Shown here: positions 1 to 13,029 of the stretch, piece by piece
How positions within the stretch are numbered: position 1 is the stretch's first letter
Layout of the letters: every line of letters begins with the position of its first letter
From: Dirofilaria immitis
Lineage: Eukaryota; Nematoda; Chromadorea; Rhabditida; Onchocercidae
Assembly: GCA_024305405.1 (NCBI GenBank)
Contig: JAKNDB010000068.1
Coordinates: forward strand, 1,544,501-1,608,500
DNA: 64,000 nt
Reading direction: 5' to 3'
Translations under genes and position numbers: made by a program
Notes under the pieces: model-generated
The model's input: only the letters and a program-made list of their open reading frames with translations
Told to the model about the DNA's origin: nothing
Databases searched by the model: none

Positions 1-158
1 TATGAAATTACTTCAAATATCGATTTTCCAATCCGAATATCGTTTCTAACCAATCTACCAGCAATTTATTTCTTTAAAAATAAAAGTGTAACAATAAATG
101 AATGAATCATTATCAGAAATGTAGAGAAAAAAACCGACAAATATTTTATATTCTAAAA

Positions 159-500
159 ATGTTAAATGTAAATTTAAAATATATTATTTATAAAATGATA
201 ATTTTAAATATCAAAATGTTAAATGTAAATTTAAAATATATTATTTATAAAATGATAATTTTAAATATCAAAATGTTAAATGTAAATTTAAAATATATTA
301 TCTATAAAATGATAATTTTAAATATCAAAATGTTAAATGTAAATTTAAAATATATTATTTATAAAATGATAATTTTAAATATCAAAATGTTAAATGTAAA
401 TTTAAAATATATTATCTATAAAATGATAATTTTAAATATCAAAATGTTAAATGTAAATTTAAAATATATTATTTATAAAATGATAATTTTAAATATCAAA
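159..500. repeat. 57-bp tandem array, six copies
   Basis: Six head-to-tail copies begin at 159, 216, 273, 330, 387 and 444. Each starts ATGTTAAATG and the copies differ by very few bases. Because 57 is a multiple of three and the unit has no stop, the array gives a 19-residue repeating reading frame (MLNVNLKY...). That frame is AT-driven and runs into ordinary AT-rich DNA on both sides, so I read this as a minisatellite and not a gene. Confidence 0.9.
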
Positions 501-545
501 ATATTAATTAATCAAAATGAATTCAAATTTAAATTAAAGTTTTAA

Positions 546-2040
546 ATTACGAAGAAGAAAAAGAAGAAAATTTGCACACATATTTGAATGTATGTAAATT
601 AAATTTTAAATGTTTAAAACATCATGTCGAACAAATGAATAATTAATATCAGGGATAAAAATCAAATTGAAATGCACTCGAGAACCGGCTTTTGAAAAAA
701 AATTTTTCAATTTATCTTAAAACAAAACAAAACAGTCCTTTAAAAATCTTGATGTCATAAATGATAAGCAGTAACCTGTTTTTAATGCATATGAAATCTT
801 AATTTCAAATATCAAAAGCATCATGCAGACGAATGATTGCATTTCGAGATAAAAATCAAAAATGAAATGAATTCTCGAGGAAATGAAGAGACAAATTAGA
901 TCGAAAATTTTTCAACATTTCAACATAAATCTTTAAAATTTAATTTTATAAATATTTAAATGTCATATTTCAAACATATAAATTTCATTTTAAATATTGA
1001 AATTTGATGCAAAGCAATATTGCACTTCAAATATAAAGAAAGTCAAATTAAATGAATTTTTGATGAAGAAAACGAAGAGATTGATAAAAAAAAATGAATT
1101 AGAAAGTTCAATTATCGAAATAATCTAAAAATTTCCGTATTTTTCTGCTTAATAATATAATTGAAGATTTTTAAAAACAGTATTCTCGAATAATAATTGA
1201 TAAAATGATAAAAAATTGATAAAAACCGAAGATTTTTCACATTTTCCTACCTAATAATGCAATTGAATGAATGAAGTAAAGGAAATTCTCGAATAATATT
1301 ACTTTGATTAACATTGATAAAATGATAAAAGTGGATAAATTTTTATTTTGAAAAATTTGAAAAAAAAATGTGTCATTTCATGCTAATTTGAAAATATTTG
1401 CAAAATTTTAAATGTTTATTTTTGAATGTTTCCAATTTTTGGAATAGAATTATAGCAAATTTGTTGTATAAATGAAATTCAACGAAATGTTTATATTTTT
1501 AACAATTAATAATAAAAATAAAATGAAAAAAAAATAAAATCCAAATCTAAATCAAACATTATTTAGCAACAATGATTTAATGAGAAACAACGTTTGATTC
1601 TTCTGATCACAATGATCAGACAATGTTAAGATTTTGATCAACAACAATCCAATAATGTTAAATTGTGCTGATCAACAATGATCAAACAGAAATAACGACA
1701 GATTCCGATCAAATGCAAAGTGTGTAATGAATTTAATAAATTTTTGTTCAATTTGAAGTCATTCAAAACAAAAAACATTCATTCATCAATACGGAAATAG
1801 AAGATGAAATGTAGAGATGGAAAAGAAAAAAAGATTCCAATGAATTAAGTAATGATGAATGATTAAAAATATTTTCAAAATAACCTTTGCATGATAGTTT
1901 TGTTTAGTTCATTTTAAAATCGATAACAATAGTAATCTTTGATTTTCAATTTACGATTTTTAACCTTAACAAATGCTTAATTTATAAATAATCATTCTAA
2001 GGCTAAATAAAGATTAACATTTGATAAATAAAATTTTACT
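546..2040. other. AT-rich DNA, no gene seen
   Basis: There is no convincing exon here: open stretches are short, and no acceptor or donor pair frames a sequence with protein-like composition. Loosely repeated motifs such as GATAAAATGATAAAA occur around 1200-1340. Confidence 0.6.
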
Positions 2041-2545
2041 GATTACTTATATACATATCTATACATATATATATATATATAGGCATCAACAGTACTGTCA
2101 TCATTAATTTCTGTTTTTTTTCTCTCTCAATTTTCCTACCATTTTTAGAATCTTCAACAATTAATTTTGAAATTTCTAATGAATCATATTTAGCATATTC
2201 GAGAAAAAAAACTTATAATACAAAAATGTAAGTGTATTATAAGTTCAAGAAGGCGTATTAACAAATAAATACGAAAATTTTATTTCAAATATATCGAAAT
2301 CATAAAATATCAAAAAAACCAGAAATTATCGGAATCATATAACATATACATATATATATATATATATATTACATTATCAATCATAGATAATATATATCAG
2401 TGCTTATATCATTAATCACAGATAATATATATTATTAATTATAGATCATATATATATATTCCCATTATTTTACATTATCAATCATAGATAATATATATCA
2501 CTGCTTATATCATTAATCACAGATAATATATATTATTAATTATAG

Positions 2546-2582
<37 letters not shown>

Positions 2583-3165
2583 CCATTATTTCTATCAAAT
2601 TCCCATAATTTTCTATCAATGCTTTAAAAATTCTCACCATTGTCCCGTTTACTACTCATATCGGATCGTTTGTTGTCCCACATACATGCATATATATATT
2701 ATTTAAATTATTAATTATAATAATTGCGTATAATTAATTAAATTAATTATATTTAATTAAATTAATTATATTTAAAAGTATGTTCGTACATGGATAATAT
2801 ATATTATTATTATTTATATTTTAATTATAGATTATATATATATATACAATTATTTATCAAATTATTTATATTATTTATCAAACATAATATATATCATTGT
2901 TTACATTATTAATAACAGATAATTTGTATTATTAATTATAAATTACATATATATAATTATTTAAATTATTAATTAAAAATATTTGCATATGACCGATTAA
3001 ATTATCAATTATAACCGAAAACATATTATCTGTACACGGATAATATGTATTATTATTATTTATATTATTAATTATAAATTATCTCTGTATATATATATAT
3101 ATATGCATAATTATTTAAATTGTTAATTATAGATAATTGCATATGATTAATTAAATTAATTCTAA
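2040..3165. repeat. TA-rich tract with nested direct repeats
   Basis: There are several (TA)n runs, for example at 2065-2081, 2344-2368 and 2548-2580. A block of about 95 bp at 2366-2455 is repeated nearly exactly at 2468-2560; both contain CATTATCAATCATAG and ATCATTAATCACAG. Related looser copies continue to about 3165. No coding signal was seen. Confidence 0.75.
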
Positions 3166-3966
3166 CTAAAAATATATTTGTATTATACTAAAATGTTTAT
3201 CAGAAAAATGCCGTAAAATAACTATAAACATTATGATATATTTTTAAATTTTAAACAAATATTAATAATACAAAAATTAGTTTACGATATAATTTAGCAA
3301 AAAAAAAAAAAAGTATAAGAAAGAAATTTTTTAGAGGAGAAAAAAAAAGAAAAATTATTTGAATATTATTGATAATATAAATTGTTTGTGATTAAAAATT
3401 TTCATATTTGCCAAAATATCTTTTTAAAAATGATTGCATTAAATCAAATTTTAATTGAATAATTTTAATTTTGTGCCAAAATTAAAATTAATTCCATTTC
3501 GTTTCCTTCCCTTTTTTTTTTTAAATACAATTTAAAAAAAATTTTTTGAAGAAAAAAGATTTTATTTTATTTGGTGCTATTTTGTTTTTGATATTTGATT
3601 GAGATATGAAATTTTGAAAAACAAAAAAAGAGAAAAAATTATTTATTAATAGAGTGTAGTTGATTTCGCTTCATAACAGAGATTAGTATATTTCGAACTA
3701 CAGATATTTACTTAATTCCATATTGAAAATATTTAATAACGAAATATTTTTATTTTAACAATTAATTCATATCCATATATTTATTAATAAATATATGGAT
3801 GAAAAAAATACCTTTATATTCGGCTTTTTACGAATTGCTATTTATTAATTATTTATTTTACCTAATAATTATTTTTTAATTATCTCAATTAGCATGCATC
3901 CAATTAAATCTTATTAATTATTCGATTTTAAAATTACCATTTTTCCATCTTTTTTTTGCTCTCCCT

Positions 3967-3997
<31 letters not shown>

Positions 3998-4129
3998 AAA
4001 TAACAAATTATATCAGTGGAATAATTAAGCATTCAAAATAAATATATTACTGAAAAAAAAAACTCAATTTATAAAATTACTGAAGAAACAAAAAAATCGA
4101 TAACAAAAAATAAACAAATTTTAATCCTA

Positions 4130-4250
4130 TTCTGATATCATTTAATTATTCTAATATCATTTATTCTGATATCATTTAATTATTCTGATATCATTTAATT
4201 ATTCTGATATTATTTAATCATATATTTTGATATCTATTCTGATATCATTT
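4130..4250. repeat. Short TTCTGATATCATTTAAT tandem repeat
   Basis: About six imperfect copies of a 17-19 base unit lie in tandem, containing the palindromic GATATC core. The array is small and degenerate. Confidence 0.7.
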
Positions 4251-4446
4251 AAAAATTTAATCATTTTCAAAAAGCAAATAATTTATCACATTTTTTCATT
4301 TTTTCCAAATATTTGCCGTTATCTATCAAAATTTGATTTTATTGCTTTCATTTCGTTAATTTTTCAAATATTTGAAAAATTTTATTTTTGATAAAAAAAT
4401 TCTTTCGAATATTTTGATAAGAAATAAAACGAAATGATTAAATTAG

Positions 4447-4672
4447 TAAATAATGGAATTGATAAATATAAATAAATATTGGCTATTCTTTTTGCTCTTT
4501 TTTTGTTTCTTACATTTCAAATAATAATTAAATGATATCAGAATTGAATTACTGAAAGACATATGTATACTATTCTTTATATCGAATAATAAATTAACAA
4601 ATAATGGAATTGATAAATATAAATAAATATTGGCTATTCTTTTTGCTCTTTTTTGTTTCTTACATTTCAAAT
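4447..4672. repeat. Direct duplication, 75-bp copies about 150 bp apart
   Basis: The segment at 4449-4522 (starting TAATGGAATTGATAAATA) recurs at 4600-4671 with one length difference in a T run. The adjacent motifs TCAGAATTGAATTACTG also recur. This is a local duplication with no evidence of coding. Confidence 0.8.
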
Positions 4673-4904
4673 GATAATATCAGAATTGAATTACTGGAAG
4701 ACTGAAAGACTTATATTATTTTTATATCAAATAATAAAAAACTTCCCTTAGCAAAAAAAAAATTAAAACTTAGAAAACTTTAAAAAATTGAATAAAAGAA
4801 AAGAATAAAAATTTATTTGATAAAATAAACAAACAATTGGAAATGTTGGAATAACATATTTGTATAGCTGTATTATTTATATATCTATAAATATATATAT
4901 ATAA

Positions 4905-4913
4905 ATACAAGCA

Positions 4914-4944
<31 letters not shown>

Positions 4945-5462
4945 TTGTGTTTCGTATATGTATGTGTATATGTGTATGTGAATATGTATGTGTATGTGTG
5001 AATTATGCGTGTCAGTATATATATGTGTGTGTGTGTGTGTGTGCATTATGAGTGTGTCAATATATTTAATGTGAGTTGTGTGTGCGTGTATGTATGCGTA
5101 TGTGTATGTTCTGTGTATATAGTTATGTACATATTGCATACGAGTGTGTATAGTGTGTATGTGTGTATGTATGTCTATCTGCCTATCTGTTTGTTTATCT
5201 TCGTGTGTATGTTCATGTTTATATGTGTTCACATGCGTGTGTATATTTATGTATGTAATAATTATACGTATGTACATATGCGTATGTATGCTCATATATA
5301 TCCGACACATAAGTGTGCATATACATGCATGCATATATGTATGTATGTGCGATATATGTGCGTGCGCATATATATGCACATGTGTGTTAATGTATATGCA
5401 ACATCTGTGCACGCGCATGTGCACTTGGATGTATACGTGCACCTGTATATTAATGTATGTGC
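4905..5462. repeat. Long alternating purine-pyrimidine tract (TG/TATG/TGCA)
   Basis: This is about 560 bp of nearly uninterrupted TG, TATG, TGTATG and ATATGCGC dinucleotide alternation, starting with a pure (TG) run at 4914-4938. The alternation opens frames on both strands that read as V/C/M/Y or H/I/T strings. These are compositional artefacts. Such tracts can adopt Z-DNA. Confidence 0.85.
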
Positions 5463-5464
5463 AA

Positions 5465-5812
5465 GGTCCGTGTTTCAAGACGGGTCAAGATGAATAACAT
5501 TCACACTGGGATGTAATTTCGCCCGGTGAATGCATTAATATGACCTCTGTATGTGTATGTCTAATAGCTGCACATGTCTATGCAAACTTATAGCTAGGGT
5601 ATGTGCAATAATACCTGTGCATGTGTATGTGAACTTGTATGTGCAATGCACTTGTACGGTAATGTGTATGCATTTTTTAAAAATTCTATTGTTGGCGCCA
5701 TGGAATGATATCAATGATAGGGAATTTCTCAATATTAATGCATTCACTGGGCGAGATTACATCTCAATGTGAACGTTAGTCATCTCTCTGACCCATCTTG
5801 GAACACGAACCC
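5465..5812. mobile_element. Foldback/MITE-like inverted repeat
   Basis: The left arm 5465-5540 matches the reverse complement of the right arm 5732-5812 over about 75 bp with a handful of mismatches and one small gap. Shared blocks include TGAATGCATTAATA and CAAGA-GGGTCA. The roughly 190-bp spacer is again TG-rich and holds ATGTGCAATA-type motifs. No transposase frame is present. The arms and small size fit a non-autonomous foldback or MITE remnant; I cannot see clear target-site duplications. Confidence 0.6.
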
Positions 5813-6077
5813 TTTAAATATTGATATATTCAGAAGATGCAAAATTCCGAATATTTTTTTATATTCGGAAGGCAAAGAATTCTTCCATCTGCTCCTCTCT
5901 TTCTCAATTTTTCGCCTCGTTTTTGTCGATCGAAATTTGCATACTTATTTCTTTGCCTGTTATATTACTAACGCAATATAATTATTTCTCATCAATGGAT
6001 GAAAATTTTAGAGAATAATTTTTTTAAATTTTGAAAACTTTCATTTTATATTCATTCATGTGATTGATGTAAATGAA

Positions 6078-6690
6078 TCAAATAATTAGAAATGCAAAAT
6101 GAATCGAATAATTAATTGGAAATGCAAAATGAATCGAATAATTAATTGAAAGTGCAAAATGAATCGAATAATTAATTGGAAATGCAAAATGAATCGAATA
6201 ATTAATTGGAAATGCAAAATGAATCGAATAATAAATTAGAAAAGCAAAACGAGTCGAATAATTAGAAATGCAAAATGAATCAAATAATTTGAAATGCAAA
6301 ATAAATGGAATAATTAGAAATGCAAAATGAATCGGATAATTAATTGGAAATGCAAAATGAATCAAATAATTTGAAATGCAAAATGAATCGAATGATTAAT
6401 TGGAAATGCAAAATGAATCGAATAATTAATTGAAAGTGCAAAATGAATCGAATAATTAATTGGAAATGCAAAATGAATCGAATAATTAATTGGAAATGCA
6501 AAATGAATCGAATAATAAATTAGAAAAGCAAAACGAGTCGAATAATTAGAAATGCAAAATGAATCGAATAATTAATTGGAAATGCAAAATGAATCGAATA
6601 ATTAATTAGAAGTGCAAAATGAATCGAATAATTGGAAATGCAAAATGAATCGAATAATTAATTGGAAATGTATAACGAATCGAATAAATG
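6078..6690. repeat. 30-bp tandem array with higher-order structure
   Basis: About twenty copies of a 30-bp unit (core GCAAAATGAATCGAATAAT, followed by TAATTGGAAAT) are present, some shortened to 22-26 bp. A characteristic run of variants (AGTGCAAAAT followed later by AAAGCAAAACGAGTC) appears at 6151 and again at 6435. The array therefore contains a higher-order repeat of about 284 bp. Confidence 0.9.
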
Positions 6691-6961
6691 ATACAACAAA
6701 ATTATAACGATAATAGTAGTAATCAATATAAAATTTAATAATTATAAATAATTCTGCTAACAATAATAGATCAGCGATATATAAAATAACTTCTGTTATT
6801 TTTCTCTTTTCGCTATAATATAAATTTTTAATTACTTTAATTACATATTTTCATTTAATTGATAAATACTCTCATTAATGAATTAAGAAAAGATCGGAAT
6901 CTGATATTGATATTGGGCTGAAATATTAGAATTGATTGGAATTGTTGCAGCTAATATAAGA

Positions 6962-7014
6962 AAAAGCCTCCTATCAAGCTGCATATTTAAAAGCCTCCTA
7001 TCAAGCTGCATATA
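6962..7014. repeat. 26-bp tandem duplication
   Basis: The sequence AAAAGCCTCCTATCAAGC and its continuation TGCATAT occur twice in a row. No coding function was seen. Confidence 0.8.
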
Positions 7015-7239
7015 TTGCAATCAACTTGAATATTATTGATCCTAACCTGAATTGTGTAGCAAGAGATTGTTTACAACATATCAAACATTTGTTTACAACA
7101 TATTAAACTTATGCCAACATAATTTATGGGCACAAAGGTGATCAAGATCAAAAGTTATGCGAAGATATTTCTATCATATTGATTATTATCATACCTATTA
7201 TTTTAGAATAAAATATTTTCATTCTTTCAAAATTATAGT

Positions 7240-7560
7240 TGATTTTTGAAATAAAATAAATTCCAAAGATTTTTATTAATATCAGGTTTCATATTTGAGT
7301 ATTGGAAATAATCAGAAATGTAATATAATTGTAATATAATAATTAGAAATGTAATATAATAATTTGTCTTGATATCATATCGATTATATATATGTACGTT
7401 CTATACTTATAATTTTAAAAATATATTTTGATTTTCTCGACATTTCTACTCCATTTTTGAATAAAATAAATTCCAAAGATTTTAAATTGATATCAGGTTG
7501 CATATTTGAGTATTGGAAATAATCAGAAATGTAATATAATTGTCTTGATACCATATCGAT
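7240..7560. repeat. Direct duplication of about 210 bp period
   Basis: The block at 7247-7331 (containing GAGTATTGGAAATAATCAG) recurs at 7458-7541. Both are followed by a TGTCTTGATA-CATATCGATT block (about 7365 and 7541). This is a two-copy tandem duplication with moderate divergence. Confidence 0.75.
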
Positions 7561-8760
7561 TATGCATATACAGTACTTGATTACTGGTTTTCGCTATAGA
7601 TGGTGCTTAATTTCTTATTCAACCTTTTAACTTTTTTAAACTCTTTCTTACTGATCTCTGACATATTCTTTTCAGTCAAAAATTTCATTTGAATATTTGC
7701 AATAATTGTAATATTCAAATTGAATATTCATCATTTAAATAGATTGATTTAAACGAAAAAATGGAAAAAAAAACTTTTCAAAAATAATTTGGAATGAGAA
7801 AAGTGAATAAGTGAATGAAAGATATTTATAGAATTAGTATTAATAATTATAAATCGTAATTATATCATTTCTTTCTTTTCTTTTTTTTCAAACTATAATA
7901 TCCAAAGTATTTTTTTCTTTCTAGAACTTCTTGAGAATATTTGAACAAAAAAAAAAAAAGAAAATTCCAAATTTCAAAAATAACAAATGTGAAAATTATT
8001 ATATGTAAAAAAAAAAAAGTCCTTCAATACTTTAATAAATATATAATCAATTTTCAATTTTTTTACGTCTCATTTTACACAGCTAAATTATGAATTTATC
8101 GTACAATAAATTAATAATTAATTAATTTATTAATTTCCAATATATTATGTATTTTAATTTAAGCGTTTTTTCTTTCCTTCCTTTCTTTGTTGATTTAAAT
8201 TGCTTTTTGTTTTGGGCCATATTTTGTGATAAAAATTGCTTAATTTCAGCCTATGCTCGAAAAATTTTTAATGAAAATTTCATTTTCTTTTTAATGAAAA
8301 AAAAATTAAATATCAAATTAATATTGCTATAAATTGATTAGCATCGATTGATTAATAATAGTAGAAATATTGCTGAATAAAATTTCTAATATTTCAAATA
8401 TTTTAAGACTTAAAATTGATTAGAATTTTTGAAATCGAATAATTGATTATTAATAATTTAAATTATTTTAATCTAATAGACAATTTATTTTACTTCCTTT
8501 TTTTTTTGCATAATTCACTTTAATTCAATAAATTTAATTATTCAATTTCTATCAATATTTGAATAGTTATTTTATTATTGACTTCCATTTATTCATTTCC
8601 AATTATTATTGAAATTTTTAAATTTGCTTGTGCTAACAAAATGATTAATATGCTAATATTTTTTTCTTTTTATTTTTATTAATTTTATTAATCGATAATC
8701 TATGCATATATATTTTAATTATATACGTATATAATTTATTAATTATTAAAATTGAATAAT

Positions 8761-9377
8761 TTATCGTTTCTCTTTCAATTTGCTTCCTTCACGCATTTGC
8801 ATATCGATAAAATTCGAACCATTACATTTAATCTCGGCATCCAAATGTTTCATCGCATCACGTATCAAATCTTTTGCTGTCTAAAAAAAAAAAAAAAAAA
8901 AAAATTAAAACTTATCAATTTGAAAATAAATGTAAAAGTTTAAATTAATCAATATATTATCATAACAAATTAAACAAAACTATAAAGTTAATTTTTGATT
9001 AGGAAAATAAATAAAAAAAAAAATAATTAGAAATTTAATAAAATCTAAAACTTAATAATATATTTTACATATTTAATTAATTAATTAAAATTTGAAGCAA
9101 TAAATTAAAATTATAAATATTTGAAATATTATATAAAACAAAAGGTTGCATTTTCTTTTCGTTTATAAAATGATAAAATAATAATTATTGATTTGTAGCA
9201 ATAATGATAATTAGTATAGTAATAAACAATGATAAGAATAATTAGTGATGGATAATAGTCCTTAATCAAACAGCAGAATGATAATAATAAACAATGATAA
9301 GGATAATCAGTGATAGACAATCCTCAGTAATAACGAGAATAACAAAATAATAATAATAATGATAATAATAAAAAGTA

Positions 9378-9429
<52 letters not shown>

Positions 9430-9610
9430 CCTGAAATTTATGAGTCCACAATGAAGGTGTGCAATAATCGAAAAACATTTGAAGAAAAATTCCAGATTTC
9501 AAACTTGGATCATAATTCAAATTTTTCGGTGTTCGATAAAATAATTCACCAGTTCGAGATGCGCTTTGACGACCAAATAAATGGCTATTACGTTTTGTAT
9601 TCATTTGCAT
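8761..9610 (-). CDS. Small two-exon gene, unrecognised, about 99 aa
   Basis: On the minus strand, exon 9610-9431 (180 nt) starts at ATG shortly after a TTTTAG acceptor-like site and ends with CAG before GTATTT. Exon 8880-8761 (120 nt) follows an AG preceded by 22 consecutive T and ends in TAA. Phase is 0 on both sides, giving a 99-residue product. It reads SASRTGELFYRTPKNL near residue 20, an aromatic segment with CTPSLWTHKF at about 50-59, then a basic amphipathic end (AKDLIRDAMKHLDAEI). Codon use and composition are clearly less AT-driven than the flanks, so I believe it is coding. I do not recognise the family. The intron is filled with (ATT)n and other simple repeats. The true start could lie further upstream if the poly-Q exon at 11029-11175 belongs to it. 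Confidence 0.65.
8883..8904. repeat. A22/T22 homopolymer at a splice acceptor
   Basis: An uninterrupted run of 22 A on the plus strand forms the polypyrimidine tract directly before the acceptor of the last exon of the 8761-9610 gene. Confidence 0.85.
9340..9424. repeat. (AAT)n microsatellite in intron
   Basis: A nearly pure AAT/ATA trinucleotide run ends only about 6 bp from the GT donor of exon 9610-9431 on the minus strand. Confidence 0.9.
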
Positions 9611-9711
9611 AACTAAAAGATTTTTTAAATTTTCAAAAATTAAAATCTCTCACGATCATTTGGAAGAATATATTTTTAAATTAATGCAATCAATAAAATA
9701 TTGATAATTCG

Positions 9712-10090
9712 ATCAATACGATATCAACAGCGTGATAATAATATTAATAATTTGAACAATAAGATATCAATAATATGATAATAATATTAATAATTTGATC
9801 AATAAAATATCAATAATATGATAATATTGATAATTTAATCAATAAGATATCGACAGCATGATAATAATATTTATAATTTGATCAATAAGATATCGATAAT
9901 ATGATAATAATATTGATAAATCAATAAAATGTTGATGATATCATAATAATATCGATAATTTAGTCAATAGGATATCCACTGCGTGATAATAATGTTGATA
10001 ATTTAATCAATAAGATATCGACAGCATGATAATAATATTTATAATTTGATCAATAAGATATCGGTAACAAAAATAATATTATTGATAATT
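9712..10090. repeat. 43-bp degenerate tandem array
   Basis: About eight or nine imperfect copies of a 43-bp unit are built from GATAATAATATTGATAAT and GATCAATAAGATATC. Some units are shortened. Confidence 0.8.
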
Positions 10091-11028
10091 AGATTAAACA
10101 AATCATTTTGGTATTAATTGAAATATATTTAATTCAAAAAAATTGATAAATTTTTTTTTATCATTGATTAGTATATAATAGAAAGATAAATATCTTCTAT
10201 TGTAATAATATATATTATAAAATCGAATATTTGCTATTATTCATATATTGGAAATAAAAAAATTGATATAATTTTTAAGTATTTTAAAATTTAACAGATT
10301 ATACTATTTCGATTTTCGTTAATCAATTCTTTTAAATCGATTTTTATTGCTATAAAATTATTGATATGATTATGCGATAAAAATATTATCATTTCTTTAA
10401 TCATTAACTCATAATATATTCAATATAATTTTTAAATATTATATATAGAATATGTATTAAAAAAAAAGAAGAATATTAAAAAATTTTTAATTAATTAAAA
10501 TTTAATAAAAAATATGAAAATAAAAATTGGAAAAAATTTTGGAACATTTTATCATTAAGCTTTTTACTATTAAAAATAATTTTTGAAAATAAACTTTTTT
10601 AAATCGTTTTTTTTCTCTCTAAACGAAAAAAGCTATTTGATAGTATAAATGCAATAAAATATATTATCATTTATTATCATTTATTCATCATCATTCTTAC
10701 TACTAACTAACTAATGATAAATATACTGCCTAAATAATATTTTAAAAAAAAAAATATTTATTTTTAAAAATTTATTTAAAAGAGGAAAAAAAAAAAAAAC
10801 CATAATATGAGAAAATAAAAATGAAACCTTTATTACTTCCATCTATAAATTGTTTTTCTTTATTTTGCTTTTCTATCTAAAATTTTTTTTTTTGAAATTA
10901 AAAAAATTTTATAATCAATTTTTTTTTTTTTTAGAAAAAAAAGGACGCATTAAAATTTATTAAACATAGAAAAAGAAAAAAGATATAAAAGTTTAAAAAT
11001 TAAAAAAAAAATGAAAAAATTTACATAC

Positions 11029-11043
11029 CGTAATTGTTGTTGG

Positions 11044-11074
<31 letters not shown>

Positions 11075-11175
11075 GATGGTGTATGAAGAATGGAGCATAA
11101 ACGATAATGATTAAACGAATAATAATTTATCAATAAATTAGAATTTTTTATAAACGATATCTTTGGTACGATCAT
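11029..11175 (-). CDS. Possible first exon with poly-glutamine tract
   Basis: On the minus strand an ATG at 11175 opens a 49-codon exon ending at ACG before a good GTATGT donor. The N-terminus is basic and hydrophobic with no acidic residues (MIVPKISFIKNSNLLI...), compatible with a mitochondrial presequence. It is followed by ten consecutive glutamines encoded only by CAA, then PTTIT. It could be the first exon of the 8761-9610 gene, but it ends in phase 0, while the next acceptor before the ATG at 9610 would need phase 1. The link therefore fails by one base unless there is a sequence error. The 49-bp array begins at its start codon. It may be an independent or non-functional exon. Confidence 0.4.
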
Positions 11176-11685
11176 CCTGAAATATTTCAATTTATAAATA
11201 ATATCATTGATAACAGGGACATCCTGAAATATTTAAATTTATAAATGATATATCAATGATAGTAGGATCATCTTGAAATATTTCAATTTACAAATGATAT
11301 ATCAGTGATAGTAGGGTCATCCTGAAATATTTCAATTTACAAATGATATATCAGTGATAGTAGGGTCATCCTGAAATATTTCAATTTACAAATGATATAT
11401 CAGTGATAGTAGGGTCATCCTGAAATATTTCAATTTACAAATGATATATCAGTGATAGTAGGGTCATCCTGAAATATTTCAATTTACAAATGATATATCA
11501 GTGATAGTAGGGTCATCCTGAAATATTTCAATTTACAAATGATATATCAGTGATAGTAGGATTATCCTGAAATATTTCAATTTACAAATGATATATCAGT
11601 GATAGTAGGATTATCCTGAAATATTTCAATTTACAAATGATATATCAGTGATAGTAGGATTATCCTGAAATATTTCAATTTATAA
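11171..11685. repeat. 49-bp tandem array, about 10 copies
   Basis: The period is exactly 49 bp in the central copies (CATCCTGAAATATTTCAAT, then TTACAAATGATATATCAG and TGATAGTAGGGT). The first two copies, nearest the poly-Q exon, are the most diverged. The last three carry a shared GGATTATCC variant. The ATG of the poly-Q exon overlaps the edge of the array. Confidence 0.92.
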
Positions 11686-11689
11686 TTTT

Positions 11690-13020
11690 TCAAAAACTAA
11701 AATTTTCGTTAAATGCAGACAAACAAACAAGCATAAGGTTGTAGTAGGAAAAGTCTCGAAGCAAGGAGCAAAAAAAAGAAAGAAAAAAGATGAAATGATT
11801 GAAGACCAACGATCAATCCGAAGTTGTGATGAAAATTTTGCTCACACTATCGTATCGATTAAAATTCTACATCGTTACGACATACGCATCCACAAAATAT
11901 GCTCTAAAAACTATTATCATATCATTCGCATTTCATTGCATATAGATCAATATTAGTGAATTAGTATTATTAAAAATAATCATCAAAAAAAATGATTATC
12001 ATTCGTATCACTATCATTAAAATATGGTATCATTATTTCTAATTACTTCTACTAAATCTATCGTTATCATCAAATATGATGATATCATTGATATTATTGT
12101 ATATATCTTATCTTGAAATATGATGTCATTCATTTTACTGAATATAGCGTTATCATTAACTATGATATTATTGCATATCGAATATGTCATATATCAAGTA
12201 TGATATCATTGATTGTGATGTTGTATATTGAATATGATGCCGATTAAATATGATATCGCTGATACTATCGAATGTGCCGTTATCAACAAATGTGATATCA
12301 ATGAATGCATTTCGAATGAATAACTGTATATATTATTCGACATATATTTAAATTATTATTCGATTCCAAATATTTTTTGATTTTGAATTCAATTCATGAA
12401 TTAGCGCTAAATCGTAAAAAAATAAATTAAAATTTAGTAAAAATTTTTTTGCTAAAATTCCTTATAGAAATATTATTAGAAGAATTAATTTAATAATTAA
12501 TTCAATAATTAATTCAATAATTATTACTTCTTTTTAGCTTTTAAAATAATTTTATCAAAAACAAAAAAACAATCGATGAAAAATAAACTTTTTTCCTTAT
12601 CAATACAGGTACAATAAATTAATATATATCATATAAATAATACGGTTAGAAAAGCAAGTAATTTCAAATTTTTTTTTTTAAATCATATAAGTTGATAATG
12701 TTATTGATTTTATTCATTGATCAATATTTCATCTCTTAATTCTTAAAGCCTAAAAAAAAAAACAATTATTTGCTAAAAAAAAAAAATTTTATTTGCAATA
12801 TTTACAATTTCAAATTACAAATTGCTAACGAATACTGCCAAATTTAATCATAAAAAATATAAAAATTGTCGAAAATTTTTTAAAAAATTTCGAATTAAAA
12901 TTTAGAAAAGAAAAAAAACGAATTAATCAATCATTCAAATAGCAACAAATTTGCTAATTTGTGGAAATTCTTTTTTAATTAATTTTTTGATCAAACAAAA
13001 AAAGACATACAAATAATTCG
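11690..13020. other. AT-rich DNA, no gene seen
   Basis: Around 12,000-12,330 there are loose ATGATATCATT repeats. I found no framed exon with protein-like composition on either strand. Confidence 0.6.
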
Positions 13021-13029
13021 ATTATATTC

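Noticed and set aside
102..545. 147-codon frame over the 57-bp array as a repeat protein
   Set aside because: The frame follows automatically from a stop-free unit of length divisible by three; no signals or protein-like flanks.
4885..5493. Long frames of H/I/T or C/V/M on both strands of the TG tract
   Set aside because: They are produced by dinucleotide alternation and have no splice or start context.
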